A DNA stretch of 64,000 nt from Gemmatimonadota bacterium (GTDB taxonomy: Bacteria > Gemmatimonadota > Gemmatimonadetes > Longimicrobiales > Gaopeijiaceae), in the NCBI GenBank assembly GCA_022823145.1, contig JAJDXS010000029.1, forward strand, positions 62,001 to 126,000. The letters run 5' to 3'. Positions within the stretch are counted from its first letter, which is position 1. Each line of letters starts with the position of its first letter. The position numbers and the translations under genes are program-made. The notes under the pieces were generated by a model. That model was not told where the DNA came from and ran no database searches. It saw only the letters and a program-made list of their open reading frames with translations. Positions 8,671-17,939 of this stretch are shown here, piece by piece.

Positions 8671-8898
8671 CTACGAATCCAGGATCCGGTAGGGGATGCC
8701 TTCGCTGCCAAGCGCAGCGGCCAGTTCGTCCTTCTGCCGTCCGGACACGCGGAGTGCGGCGCCGCACCTGGCCCCACCCTCGGGTGGCGCCGGTACCACC
8801 TCGGCGGCGATCGCCTGCTCGCGCGCGACATCCTCGGCCCACATGGCATGGTGGGTCGTGTCGAAGGTGAAAACGCTGGATCCCGGTTCGGTGCTCAT
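8671..8898 (-). CDS. DUF3343 (putative Se/S carrier-like) protein
   Basis: This 75-residue protein reads SSVFTFDTTHHAMWAEDV, then a variable stretch with PVP-like AEVVPAPPE, then CGAALRVS. It fits DUF3343, small proteins annotated as putative selenium/sulfur carriers, with one conserved cysteine in the CG motif. Its ATG (8896-8898) overlaps the stop of the penicillin-binding protein gene (ATGA), so the two are translationally coupled on the minus strand. A longer reading frame exists upstream but lies inside the PBP coding region and lacks family similarity. DUF3343 is commonly near sulfur- or selenium-related genes; here the partner is a cell-wall enzyme, which is unusual. The function is unknown. 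Confidence 0.82.
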   Translation of the reverse strand: MSTEPGSSVFTFDTTHHAMWAEDVAREQAIAAEVVPAPPEGGARCGAALRVSGRQKDELAAALGSEGIPYRILDS

Positions 8899-11078
8899 GG
8901 CGTGGGCCCCTGAGGCTGAAACTCCCGGTTGATGGGTTGTGCCTGGCGGTCGCAGACGGTGCCCGGTTCGGTACCCGGAAGGTAGACTTCCTCGTAGGCG
9001 TCTTCCGCCGGACACCACCTCGAAGCCAGCGTTCCTGTCTTGCTGTCGACGCGCCGCGTCACCAGACCCCGCGGATTTGGCCAGGGTTCCGGGATCGAGA
9101 GCAGGGGACCCATGGCCACCACGCCATCCTCTTCGGAACCGTCCTCAGAGTTGCCGAAGTACACCTCCCGCATGAACTCTCCCCAGACCGGTGCCGCGAA
9201 TCCACCTCCCGTGGCCCTGTCCACGATCGACACGGGAAGATCCATGCCGAACCAGACCCCCGCCGTAAGGTTCGGCGTGAAGCCCATGAACCACACGTTG
9301 CTGCCCTCGTTGGTGGTACCGGTCTTCCCGGCGGCGGGGACATCGTAGGGCAGGCCGGCGACCAGGCGCACACCGCCGTGGCCCGTTCCCGACGAAACCA
9401 CGGACTCCAGCATGGATACCATCAGGCGTGCCACCAGCGGGTCCAGTACACGGGTCCGTTCGGGCTGGGGCGCCCACAGCACCTCGCCGTCCGCGCTTTC
9501 CACCCTCACGATCGGGAACGGGCGCACTCTCGTTCCAAGATTCGCGAAGGTGGAGTACGCCTCGAGCATCTGAATGGGAATGACCTCGGCCGCGCCGATG
9601 GCCGTCGAAGGGAAGCGCTCGACCTCGGTGCGGATGCCCAGGCGGCTCGCCATCTGGCCGACCGCTTCGAGCCCGACCCGCATTCCGACCTTGATCGCGA
9701 CCATGTTGATCGACCGCGCCAGCGCCTCGCGCATGGTTATGGGGCCCAGGAATTCCGGATCGTAGTTGCTCGGCCGCCAGATGGTGCCGTCGACCTGATC
9801 CTGGACCACCGGCGCGTCGACGATCACCTCGGAAGCGGGGATCCCGCTTTCGAGCGCCGCCGCGTACACGATGGGCTTGAAGGAAGACCCCGACTGGCGG
9901 CGCATGTCGGTCGCGCGGTTGAATTTCGAGTGGACGTAGTCCCGGCCGCCGATCATGGCGCGCACATGGCCCGTCTCCGGGTCGGTGGCGATGAACATCC
10001 CCTGCACATAGGGGAGATTCGCGAAGTTGGCACCCTCGTTCGCGGCTGCGAACTCCTCGTAGGTGGGGTGGTCGTACCCGGTCCGCTCCTCTATCCGGGC
10101 CCAGCCTCGCTCCATGGCCGCCTGCGCCGCGGCCTGCATGTCCAGATCCAGCGTCGTATGGATTTCGAGGCCGTCGGTGTACAGCTTCGCGCCGAACCGG
10201 TCATCGAGAATGCCCCTGACCCACTCCACGAAATACGGCGCCTGCGCCCTCGGGAGGCTTGCAGCCTCGAGCGGCACCGGCTCCTCCTTCCAGAACGCGG
10301 CCTCGTCCGCCGAGAGGAAACCCTCGCGCGCCATCACGTCGAGCACCAGGTTGCGGCGGCTCAGCCCGGCGTCGGGGTTGTTGAGCGGGCTGTAGCGCTC
10401 CGGCCGGTTGGCGATCGCCGCCAACAGCGCGCCCTCGGCGGGATTCATGTCGACGGCGTCCTTGCCGAAGTAGCTGCGGGACGCCTTCTGGATCCCGTAC
10501 CAGCCGTGCGCGTACCCGATCTGGTTCACGTAGGCTTCGAGGATCTGGTCCTTGCTGTAAGCGCGCTCCAGGGCCATGGCGACCTGCCACTCCTTGAGCT
10601 TGCGGACCAGCCGCTTCTCGAAGCCGATACGTTCGGTCCACATGTGGCGTGCCAGCTGCTGGGTGATCGTGCTTCCCCCCGCGCCCGAAAGCGACTGTGT
10701 GCGGAGGACGCCGATCGCTGCCCGGCCGATCCCCCGCCAATCGAGGCCGTTGTGCTCATAGAAGCGACGGTCCTCCATCGCGATGAAGGCCTGCGGCACG
10801 TGGGGGGGCAGGCTGGCGAGCGGGACGACCGTGCGCCGCTGCTCGCCGAACTCGTATACCAGCGTCGAATCCCTGGCGTAGAGCTTGCTGGTCTGGCGGG
10901 CCTCGAAGGTGTAGATCTGTGCGACGGAAGGGCAGTTGGCGCAGAGGTTACGCCAGCTTCCCACCGCGACCCCGATGCCGGCCGCGCACAGGAAGAGGCA
11001 GGCCAGCCAGACCTGGTGCGGCACACGCACCCGCCGCGCCCTCTTCCGCACGTCCCTCAACAAGGCTTGTGGGGCCAC
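8895..11078 (-). CDS. Class A penicillin-binding protein (transglycosylase/transpeptidase)
   Basis: This 727-residue bifunctional peptidoglycan synthase is anchored by one N-terminal membrane helix (about 22-42). The GT51 glycosyltransferase domain shows EDRRFYEH with catalytic Glu102 and GGSTITQQLARH at 135-146. The transpeptidase domain has the three active-site motifs: SSFK with Ser398, SIN at 456-458 and KTGTT at 585-589. It polymerises lipid II and cross-links stem peptides in the periplasm. The length is close to PBP1A/1C-type enzymes without extra terminal domains. The gene begins a two-gene minus-strand unit with the DUF3343 gene. The 142-base gap to aroB at 11079-11220 must contain divergent promoters, but I see no clear -35/-10 pair. 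Confidence 0.94.
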   Translation of the reverse strand: MAPQALLRDVRKRARRVRVPHQVWLACLFLCAAGIGVAVGSWRNLCANCPSVAQIYTFEARQTSKLYARDSTLVYEFGEQRRTVVPLASLPPHVPQAFIAMEDRRFYEHNGLDWRGIGRAAIGVLRTQSLSGAGGSTITQQLARHMWTERIGFEKRLVRKLKEWQVAMALERAYSKDQILEAYVNQIGYAHGWYGIQKASRSYFGKDAVDMNPAEGALLAAIANRPERYSPLNNPDAGLSRRNLVLDVMAREGFLSADEAAFWKEEPVPLEAASLPRAQAPYFVEWVRGILDDRFGAKLYTDGLEIHTTLDLDMQAAAQAAMERGWARIEERTGYDHPTYEEFAAANEGANFANLPYVQGMFIATDPETGHVRAMIGGRDYVHSKFNRATDMRRQSGSSFKPIVYAAALESGIPASEVIVDAPVVQDQVDGTIWRPSNYDPEFLGPITMREALARSINMVAIKVGMRVGLEAVGQMASRLGIRTEVERFPSTAIGAAEVIPIQMLEAYSTFANLGTRVRPFPIVRVESADGEVLWAPQPERTRVLDPLVARLMVSMLESVVSSGTGHGGVRLVAGLPYDVPAAGKTGTTNEGSNVWFMGFTPNLTAGVWFGMDLPVSIVDRATGGGFAAPVWGEFMREVYFGNSEDGSEEDGVVAMGPLLSIPEPWPNPRGLVTRRVDSKTGTLASRWCPAEDAYEEVYLPGTEPGTVCDRQAQPINREFQPQGPTP

Positions 11079-11220
11079 TGATCCATCATCTTCCCGTTCG
11101 AGTTCCGCCGCTCTTTCGGCCTTCGCAATCTAGCACCTTGACCCCCCCGGTGAGTGGATCAAGCTTTAGCCGCGGCACGGGATCGCGCCCCGGTGGCTGC
11201 GGCTGCCCGGTGGGTCCCGT

Positions 11221-12378
11221 GTGCCGAGCGCTTACGTGTCCCCTTCCGACGAGGCGAGGGTCCTGATCCGTTGCACCGATGTCCCCGTGCGGTCCTCTCT
11301 GGGGCAATACGCGGTCCGCGTGGGCGCGGGCGTCCGAGGCCGCCTGCCGGCAGCGGTCGAGGCGGCCGCACCCGCGGGTCGGTGTGCGCTGATCTCGGAT
11401 CGTACCGTGGCGGGGCTCTGGTGCAAGGAAGTCGCCGGGATCCTCGGCCGAAATGGCGTCGATGTGATCGAGGCCCTCTTTCCGGCAGGGGAGGCAAGCA
11501 AGACAAGGGAGACGTGGGCCCGCCTGACCGACATGCTCCTCGATGCGGAACTCGGGCGCGACTGCTGTGTCGTTTCGCTCGGCGGCGGGGTCGTGGGGGA
11601 CCTGGCGGGATTCGTCGCCGCGACGTTCCTGCGGGGGGTGCCGCTGGTCCAGGTGCCGACCACCACGCTGGCCATGATCGACGCCTCGGTCGGAGGCAAG
11701 ACGGGGGTCGACCATCCGGCCGGAAAGAACCTTGTGGGAGCCTTCCACGCGCCGGCCGAGGTGCTGGCCGACCCCGACTTCCTCGACACGCTGGACATCG
11801 GCAGGCGGGCCGAGGGCTACGCCGAAGCGGTGAAGCATGGGGTGATCCTCGACGCCGCATACGCCGAGTGGCTCGGAGCGAACGCGAGAGAGTTGCTGGA
11901 CGGCGATGCCGCGGCGGTCGAGCACGCGGTCGTGCGCTCGGTGCGGCACAAGGCGCAGGTGGTCTCCGACGACGAGTTCGAGGGGGGCCGGCGCAAGATC
12001 CTCAACTTCGGCCACACCGTTGCCCATGCGCTCGAACTGGGATCAGGGTATTCGTTGCCGCACGGCCATGCGGTGGCGGTGGGCATGGTGGCCGAGGCCC
12101 GCATCGGCGAGGCGCTCGGATGGACCGCGGCGGGAACCGCCGAGGCGATTCGCGGCCTGGTGCGTGCCTTCGATCTTCCCGAAAGTCACCCGCTCATGGG
12201 CCGGGTCCACCGCCTGGCCGGCCTGATGATCACGGACAAGAAGACTCGCCGGGGCATCGTCCACATGGTTCCGTTGCGGGAAGTCGGGCGGACCGCCGAT
12301 CGGCTCGGCTCAAGTGTGCCGATTCCCGGGGACGAGTTGTTGAGTGTCCTGAAACACATATCGTCCAGTTTCGTTTGA
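11221..12378 (+). CDS. aroB: 3-dehydroquinate synthase
   Basis: This 385-residue protein matches the family length. Diagnostic motifs are GEASKTRETWARL near 90, the NAD-binding GGGVVGDLAGF from 121, PTTTLAMIDASVGGKTGVD around 146-164, and the zinc ligands in EGYAEAVKHG, NFGHTVAHALE and LPHGHAVA. It converts DAHP to 3-dehydroquinate, step two of the shikimate pathway. The GTG start at 11221 is the first in the frame; a second GTG six codons on is also possible. No strong ribosome-binding site separates them. It leads a plus-strand run with the acyl-CoA ligase 74 bases downstream, though these genes have no evident pathway link. Confidence 0.95.
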   Translation: MPSAYVSPSDEARVLIRCTDVPVRSSLGQYAVRVGAGVRGRLPAAVEAAAPAGRCALISDRTVAGLWCKEVAGILGRNGVDVIEALFPAGEASKTRETWARLTDMLLDAELGRDCCVVSLGGGVVGDLAGFVAATFLRGVPLVQVPTTTLAMIDASVGGKTGVDHPAGKNLVGAFHAPAEVLADPDFLDTLDIGRRAEGYAEAVKHGVILDAAYAEWLGANARELLDGDAAAVEHAVVRSVRHKAQVVSDDEFEGGRRKILNFGHTVAHALELGSGYSLPHGHAVAVGMVAEARIGEALGWTAAGTAEAIRGLVRAFDLPESHPLMGRVHRLAGLMITDKKTRRGIVHMVPLREVGRTADRLGSSVPIPGDELLSVLKHISSSFV

Positions 12379-12452
12379 CTGGTCATCGAAGTTCGGCGAT
12401 GATAGGCGGCTGTCGACCGCCCGCCGCGCCCTTGAAGCTGGCTGGAGGATGA

Positions 12453-14054
12453 ATGGCGCCACCTGAGCGCTTCCGGAACCCCACGATCGCGTCCGTTCTC
12501 ACCCACCGGGCCACACGAGACCCCGGGGCTCCGTTCCTTGTCGGGGACGATACCAGCCTGACGTACGCGCAGGTGGAGGACCAGGCCGAGGCGATGGCGG
12601 CGTCGCTGGCGCATCTGGGCATCGAGGCCGGCGAGCGGATCGCCACGGTTCTGCCCTCGTGGCCCGAATTCGCGATAACCGTCTTCGCCGCGGCCAAGCT
12701 CGGCGCCGTGGTCGTGCCCCTCGATCCAAGGCTTCCACGGATCGAACTCCGCTACATGCTCAGACACTCGGGCGCAGCATGCGCGGTCACGGCCGAGGAT
12801 GCCTTCGGGACCGACTACCTCCAGCTCTTCGAGGATCTGCTGGAGGAGCTGCCCGAACTCGGCTACGTGGTGACGGTCGGCGAGGAAGACCTCTGGTACG
12901 ACGACCAGATATTCCAGTGGGAGGACCTGCTGTCGGCGGGAGCGGGCCGCGACTTTGCAGCCGGACGCACCGACCCGGAAGACACCTTCGCGATCGTGTA
13001 CACGGCGGGCACCACCGGCAAGCCCAAGGGGGTGGAACTCACTCACCGCAACCTGCTGCAGGCGGCGGCCGCCACCGCCGGGGCCATCGATCTGGGCCCC
13101 CGCGACGTCGTCGTGGGAGTCCGTGCGCTCTTCCACGTCTTCGGATTGGGGCCGGGGCTCCTGGGCACCCTTCTCGGGGGCGCGGGCCTGGTTCTCGCCG
13201 ATGGCGCGGACGCGACCGAAACGCTCGATCTGGCCGACCGGCACGGGGCTACCGTCCACTACGGCATTCCCAGCATGTTCGCGCGGGAATTGCGTGAAAT
13301 CGAGCGGCGTGGAAGACGCCCCGAGTCGATTCGCGTCTGCCTGGTGTCGGGCGCCCCCATGAAGGACGAACTGGCCCGGCGCATCGAGGCGTCGTTCGGC
13401 GCCCCGGTTGTAGCCGCCTACTCCCTGACCGAGGGTGCCTCCACGCTCGCGGTCGGCCGCCTGGACGACCCGCCGGACAAGCGGATCTTCACTCTCGGCC
13501 GACCCATCGCCGACACGTCGGTGCGGGTGACCGAGCCCGACGGTGCCGACCTCCCGCCCGAGAGCGTGGGCGAAATCCGGGTGCGAGGCCCGGGCGTGAT
13601 GCGGGGATACCACAGACAGCCTGGGGGAACATCCGCCGCCATGGACGCGCGCGGCTATCTGCGCACCGGTGACCTGGGCATGCTGGACGAAGACGGGTAC
13701 CTCCACCTCCTGGGGCGCCGGGAGGATGTGGTGATGCGCGACGGATTCAACGTCTACCCCCGCGAAATCGAGGACCGGCTCGTGGCGCATCCAGCCGTGG
13801 CACGGGCAGCGGCGGTGGGCGTGCCCGACGAAACCCTGGGCGAGGCGATCTGCGCATGTGTCGTGCGGGTTGAGGGCGGCGTCGTGACCGGCGGGGAAGT
13901 CCGCGAGTGGTGTTCGGTCACCCTGGCCGAATACAAGGTTCCCGATCTTGTTACCTTCATGGAGGACCTTCCCCTGACCCGCACCGGCAAGGTGTGGCGC
14001 ACCGAGCTGGCTCGCCGCTTGTCAGCGGAGCCCCCGGGCCGGGTCGAGGGGTAG
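12453..14054 (+). CDS. Acyl-CoA synthetase (AMP-forming ligase)
   Basis: This 533-residue member of the ANL superfamily has the ATP/AMP signature [11 protein letters not shown] at 183-193. The A5-type region YSLTEGAS, the A8 hinge with RTGDLG and GRREDVVMRDGFNVYP, and the catalytic lysine in TRTGK (Lys513) are also present. Such proteins activate a carboxylic acid, usually a medium- or long-chain fatty acid, to its CoA thioester through an acyl-adenylate. Chain length cannot be inferred. GGAGG lies about six bases upstream of the ATG at 12453. The etfBA genes 4 kb downstream on the same strand would suit fatty-acid oxidation, but no acyl-CoA dehydrogenase is in the window, so that link is speculative. 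Confidence 0.9.
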   Translation: MAPPERFRNPTIASVLTHRATRDPGAPFLVGDDTSLTYAQVEDQAEAMAASLAHLGIEAGERIATVLPSWPEFAITVFAAAKLGAVVVPLDPRLPRIELRYMLRHSGAACAVTAEDAFGTDYLQLFEDLLEELPELGYVVTVGEEDLWYDDQIFQWEDLLSAGAGRDFAAGRTDPEDTFAIVYTAGTTGKPKGVELTHRNLLQAAAATAGAIDLGPRDVVVGVRALFHVFGLGPGLLGTLLGGAGLVLADGADATETLDLADRHGATVHYGIPSMFARELREIERRGRRPESIRVCLVSGAPMKDELARRIEASFGAPVVAAYSLTEGASTLAVGRLDDPPDKRIFTLGRPIADTSVRVTEPDGADLPPESVGEIRVRGPGVMRGYHRQPGGTSAAMDARGYLRTGDLGMLDEDGYLHLLGRREDVVMRDGFNVYPREIEDRLVAHPAVARAAAVGVPDETLGEAICACVVRVEGGVVTGGEVREWCSVTLAEYKVPDLVTFMEDLPLTRTGKVWRTELARRLSAEPPGRVEG

Positions 14055-14083
14055 CTCGGAAACACCGCTGGACAGAAGACAGA

Positions 14084-15874
14084 ATGATCAATCCCTATAT
14101 GAAGGCCCCCCACAACGAACCGGGGCGCCCGATCTCTCCCGATGCACCCAACGCGGCGCTGCTCATCGACTTCGACAACGTCACGATGGGCATGCGCAGC
14201 GACCTTGCAAAGGAACTGAAGAACCTCCTCGACTCGGACATCATCAAGGGGAAGGTGACCGTCCAGAGGGCCTACGCGGACTGGCGCCGCTATCCCCAGT
14301 ACATCGTCCCCCTCTCCGAGGCCTCGATCGACCTCATCTTCGCGCCCGCCTACGGGAGTTCAAAGAAGAACGCCACCGACATCCGGATGGCCATCGACGG
14401 AATCGAACTCGTCTTCATCCGTCCCGAGATCGGGACCTACATCCTGCTCACCGGAGACTCCGACTTCTCCAGCCTCGTCCTGAAGCTGAAGGAGTACGGA
14501 AAATACGTGATCGGGATCGGCATTCAGGAGTCCAGCTCGGACATCCTGGTCCAGAACTGCGACGAGTACTACTCGTACACCGCGCTGACCGGCCTCAGCA
14601 GAGCCAGCGAAGACGGCACCTCCACGCCCGACGCCTGGGAGTGCGTCGAGGAGGCCGTGGGCCGCATGATCTCGCGCGGCGACGTCATGCGGTCCGACAG
14701 GCTCAAGCAGGTCATGATGGAGTTGGCCCCCGGCTTTGACGAGCGCAGCCTCGGGTTCAAGAACTTCTCGAAGTTTCTGCTCGAGGCGGCGAAGAAGGGG
14801 TTGGTCGAGATTGAGCGGGGCGAGAACGGGCAGTACCAGGTAGGACCGGTCGGTGGTCGCGCGGCGGCGCGTGCGAAAGGGTCGGAACCCAGGCCCGGTG
14901 CGTCGGCCGCGAATGGGGACGACCAGCGCGGCAGGACCAGACGCGGCCCGCCCGCGCGGCGGGCACCGGCTGACAGGGGGGCGAAGGAAGCGCGGCGCAA
15001 GGCCTCTGCGGCCGGAAGCGCGCAACCGGCCGGGAATGCGCAGCCCGCGGCGAGCGCCCCGGCGACGGCGGTTCGGGAACGCCCCCGGCAACCCGACCGC
15101 GCCCCCGCGCTCGAACTGCTCGCCAAGGCGGTCCGGGAACTGGGGGGCAGCGACTCGGACGCGGCCCGGGACTCCGATGTCAAGCGCAAGATGCTCGCCA
15201 TCGACAGGAGCTTCAAGGAAGGTGCGCTGGGCTTCGGGAAGTTCAGCAAATTCCTGTTGTACGCCGAAAAGGAGGGGGCCGTTGCCCTTGAGCGGGGCAA
15301 GAGCGGGAGCTTCGGAGTCCGGCTTGTGGCCATTGAATCCGGCCCGGCGGCGCGACCCGTCGACGCGAAGGCGCTCGGGCTGCCTACAACCGAGAGCTCG
15401 ATCAAGAGCTACCTTGCCCATCGCTACAAGGGCGTCGGCGTCAAGACCGCGGCGCGCCTTGTCGATCACTTCGGCGCGGACGTCTTCAGGGTCCTGCAGA
15501 AGGATCCCGAGCGCGTGAGAAAGGTACTGCTGCGAGCCCGGGCCGAGAGCGTGTTGACGGCCTGGACAAGCGATTTCAAGCGCCGGAGCGAGGCGTTGGC
15601 CAGGCAGGCCGCAACCGAACGGCCTGTTGCGAAAAAGGCCCAGGCGGCACGCTCCGAAACCCGTTCACGAGGACGGCACGGCCGCGGCGGAAAGCGGGAA
15701 GAGAAGGCCGCTGCCGTGGAGCAGCGCCGGTCTCCCGGAACCGGCGAGCCCTCGCAGGAACGGGCCGCGGCGGTGGGGGTGGCGGCCGACGCGAATCCTC
15801 CCGCCAGACAGGGCATCCTGGGCCTGTTCCCCTGGGGTCGCCGCTCCAGGCGCCGACCCGATGCGGAGGACTGA
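14084..15874 (+). CDS. NYN-domain (PIN-like) putative RNase with two LOTUS domains and a helix-hairpin-helix segment
   Basis: This 596-residue protein has a LabA/NYN domain at about 22-165 with acidic residues of the PIN-like nuclease site: Asp29 and Asp31 in LIDFDN, Asp99 in NATDIRM, and Asp125/Asp127 in TGDSDFSSL. Two OST-HTH/LOTUS modules follow, at about 183-253 (GFKNFSKFLLEAAKKG) and 341-413 (GFGKFSKFLLYAEKEG). They are separated by an Ala/Arg/Pro-rich linker of about 85 residues. Residues 440-490 contain KGVGVKTAARLVDHFG, a helix-hairpin-helix pattern, and the tail is basic and low-complexity. An RNA-binding, RNA-cleaving role is inferred. The start is ATG 14084, 29 bases after the ligase gene; the frame is open further upstream but without family similarity. 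The end overlaps the glycosylase gene by 14 bases. Confidence 0.88.
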   Translation: MINPYMKAPHNEPGRPISPDAPNAALLIDFDNVTMGMRSDLAKELKNLLDSDIIKGKVTVQRAYADWRRYPQYIVPLSEASIDLIFAPAYGSSKKNATDIRMAIDGIELVFIRPEIGTYILLTGDSDFSSLVLKLKEYGKYVIGIGIQESSSDILVQNCDEYYSYTALTGLSRASEDGTSTPDAWECVEEAVGRMISRGDVMRSDRLKQVMMELAPGFDERSLGFKNFSKFLLEAAKKGLVEIERGENGQYQVGPVGGRAAARAKGSEPRPGASAANGDDQRGRTRRGPPARRAPADRGAKEARRKASAAGSAQPAGNAQPAASAPATAVRERPRQPDRAPALELLAKAVRELGGSDSDAARDSDVKRKMLAIDRSFKEGALGFGKFSKFLLYAEKEGAVALERGKSGSFGVRLVAIESGPAARPVDAKALGLPTTESSIKSYLAHRYKGVGVKTAARLVDHFGADVFRVLQKDPERVRKVLLRARAESVLTAWTSDFKRRSEALARQAATERPVAKKAQAARSETRSRGRHGRGGKREEKAAAVEQRRSPGTGEPSQERAAAVGVAADANPPARQGILGLFPWGRRSRRRPDAED

Positions 15875-16475
15875 TCTCCCGACGACCGGGACAGCCTCCC
15901 ACCTTTCCGATCTTCTCGCCGGCGACGCTGCACGCGTGGCCCGCCGGCTCCTCGGATCCACCCTTGTCTCCCGGGTGGACGGGCTGGAGACCAGGGGCGT
16001 CATCGTCGAAACCGAAGCCTACCTGGGGCTCGACGACCCTGCCAGCCACGCGCACGCCTCGAAAGGGCGCACTCCGCGCAACGACGCGATGTTCTCGGCC
16101 AGGGGCACCCTCTACGTCTACATCTCGTACGGCATCCACCACTGCAGCAACGTGGTGACGGGGGCCGAAGGCGACCCGGCGGCGGTACTTGTCCGCGCCC
16201 TGGAACCGGCCGGCGGCATCGAGGTGATGGCCGGGCGACGCGGCCGTACCACCGACCTCTGCAGCGGTCCCGGCCGCCTCTCCCAGGCGCTGGGGATCAC
16301 GATGCGCCACAACTACCACGACCTGGCCGTCCCTCCGGTTCAGCTGCTACCCGGGAAGGCGGTCGCCGACCGGGACGTGGGCACTTCGGGCCGTATCGGC
16401 GTCTCCCGCGCGGCCGACTGGCCGCTCAGGTTCTTCGTGAGGGGACATTCGGCGGTCAAGCCGCCGAGATGGTAG
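15861..16475 (+). CDS. 3-methyladenine DNA glycosylase (AAG/MPG family)
   Basis: This 204-residue protein is the typical size for the bacterial AAG/MPG family. Recognisable elements are RRLLGSTLVSR, the catalytic ETEAYLG at 50-56 with the base-activating glutamate and stacking tyrosine, SKGRTPRNDAMF at 67-78, and LYVYISYGIHHCSNVV at 84-99. It removes alkylated purines such as 3-methyladenine from DNA in base-excision repair, acting as a monofunctional glycosylase. The ATG at 15861 overlaps the end of the NYN gene by 14 bases, so the two are likely co-transcribed. The NhaC antiporter begins nine bases after its stop. A longer open frame upstream is only the NYN gene read out of frame. Confidence 0.94.
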   Translation: MRRTDLPTTGTASHLSDLLAGDAARVARRLLGSTLVSRVDGLETRGVIVETEAYLGLDDPASHAHASKGRTPRNDAMFSARGTLYVYISYGIHHCSNVVTGAEGDPAAVLVRALEPAGGIEVMAGRRGRTTDLCSGPGRLSQALGITMRHNYHDLAVPPVQLLPGKAVADRDVGTSGRIGVSRAADWPLRFFVRGHSAVKPPRW

Positions 16476-16484
16476 GTTAGAGGC

Positions 16485-17897
16485 ATGAACGACCCGACCT
16501 GGATCTCAGTCCTTCCACCACTCCTCGCGATCGTCCTCGCCATCGCCACGCGGCAGGTCTACCTGTCGCTCGCCGGCGGGATCTGGCTCGGCTGGACGAT
16601 TCTGCTCAACTGGAACCCGGCCGCCGGAGTTGCGGAGTCGATCGAGTCGGCCGTCAGGGTTCTGGGCGACGGCTACGACGCCAGGGTCATCATGTTCACC
16701 CTGGTCATTGGCGCGCTGATCGCGACGATGTCGTCGTCGGGGGGCGTTGCGGGGTTCGTGGCGTGGCTGGAACGGAACCGCTGGGTCACCAACGGGAAAC
16801 GCGCGCAGATGCTGGCCTGGCTGATCGGCGTTCTGATCTTCATCGAGTCCAACATCACGGTACTGGTCGCCGGATCGGTGTCACGTCCGCTCTTCGACCG
16901 CTACCGGGTCTCGCGCGAAAAGCTCGCTTACCTGATCGACTCCACCAGTGCCCCGATCTGCATCCTGATCCCGCTCAACGCCTGGGGCGCCTACAATCTC
17001 GGCATCCTGAACGGACTGGGCGTGGAGGATTCCCTCGGTGTCTTCCTGCGCTCGATCTTCTTCAACTTCTACTCCTTCGCGGCTGTGATCCTGGCGCTGG
17101 CCGTCGTACTCGCCAGACTGGACTGGGGGCCCATGAAGCGGGCCGAGGCTCGCGCCGCGAAGGGCGAGGTTCTGTCTCCGGGGGCGACGCCCATGATGGA
17201 CGAGGGGATCCTCGGCTCTGGCGAGGATGCCCCCATCGTACCGCGCGCGATGAACATGGTCGTTCCGGTGCTGGTCCTGGTGGGGCTCATGCCGCTGGGG
17301 CTGTGGGCCACGGGTGAAGGCGATCTGAGGGCTGGTGACGGCTCGATTGCAGTGCTCTGGGCCTCGCTCGGTGGTCTGGCGGCCGCCTGGATCCTCCTGC
17401 TGGCGCAACGCGCGTATTCGGTGAATGAACTGGTGAAGATCGCGCTGCGCGGGGCGGGGGGACTCGTGCCCCTGGCACTCATCCTGCTTCTGGCCCTGGC
17501 GCTTGGCGACGTGACCGGCGAACTGGGGACCGGCGAATACGTGGCCGGGCTTACCGAGGGTGTGCTGGCCCCGATCGTCCTGCTGCCGCTCGCCTTCGTG
17601 GTGTCCGCGGCGATCGCCTTTTCGATCGGCTCCAGCTGGGGCACCTTCGCGATCATGATCCCGATCATGGTGCCCGCCGCCGCGGCGCTGCAGCTCGACC
17701 TGGCGCCCTTCCTGGCCGCTGCGCTGTCGGGTGGAATCTTCGGCGACCACTGCTCCCCCATCAGCGACACCACCGTGATATCTTCCATGGCGTCGGCCAC
17801 CGACCATGTCGACCACGTGCGCACCCAGCTGCCTTACGCATTGGCGGGAGGCGCGGTCGCGACGGTCTGCTTCGCGGTGGCGGGTGCATTTCTGTAA
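16485..17897 (+). CDS. NhaC-family Na+/H+ antiporter-like transporter
   Basis: This 470-residue polytopic inner-membrane protein has roughly ten to twelve hydrophobic segments from residue 8 to the C terminus. The signature GGIFGDHCSPISDTT near residue 418 and the WGAYNLGIL and SNITVLVAGS regions are characteristic of the NhaC/arginine-antiporter superfamily. Members exchange sodium for protons, and some exchange metabolites such as malate/lactate, so the ion specificity is only a family guess. It lies nine bases after the glycosylase gene and 42 bases before etfB on the same strand. No dedicated promoter is visible, although TAGGTTAGAG just before the start could act as a ribosome-binding site. 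Confidence 0.9.
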   Translation: MNDPTWISVLPPLLAIVLAIATRQVYLSLAGGIWLGWTILLNWNPAAGVAESIESAVRVLGDGYDARVIMFTLVIGALIATMSSSGGVAGFVAWLERNRWVTNGKRAQMLAWLIGVLIFIESNITVLVAGSVSRPLFDRYRVSREKLAYLIDSTSAPICILIPLNAWGAYNLGILNGLGVEDSLGVFLRSIFFNFYSFAAVILALAVVLARLDWGPMKRAEARAAKGEVLSPGATPMMDEGILGSGEDAPIVPRAMNMVVPVLVLVGLMPLGLWATGEGDLRAGDGSIAVLWASLGGLAAAWILLLAQRAYSVNELVKIALRGAGGLVPLALILLLALALGDVTGELGTGEYVAGLTEGVLAPIVLLPLAFVVSAAIAFSIGSSWGTFAIMIPIMVPAAAALQLDLAPFLAAALSGGIFGDHCSPISDTTVISSMASATDHVDHVRTQLPYALAGGAVATVCFAVAGAFL

Positions 17898-17939
17898 CGG
17901 GGTCGCGGCAGGAAGCCTGCCTGCCCGCCGAGGAGCGCC

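Noticed and set aside
8937-11081. A 714-codon open frame on the plus strand opposite the penicillin-binding protein
   Set aside because: It mirrors the codon structure of a well-motivated minus-strand gene, and its translation is rich in Arg, Pro and His with no recognisable domain; it is a GC-content shadow.
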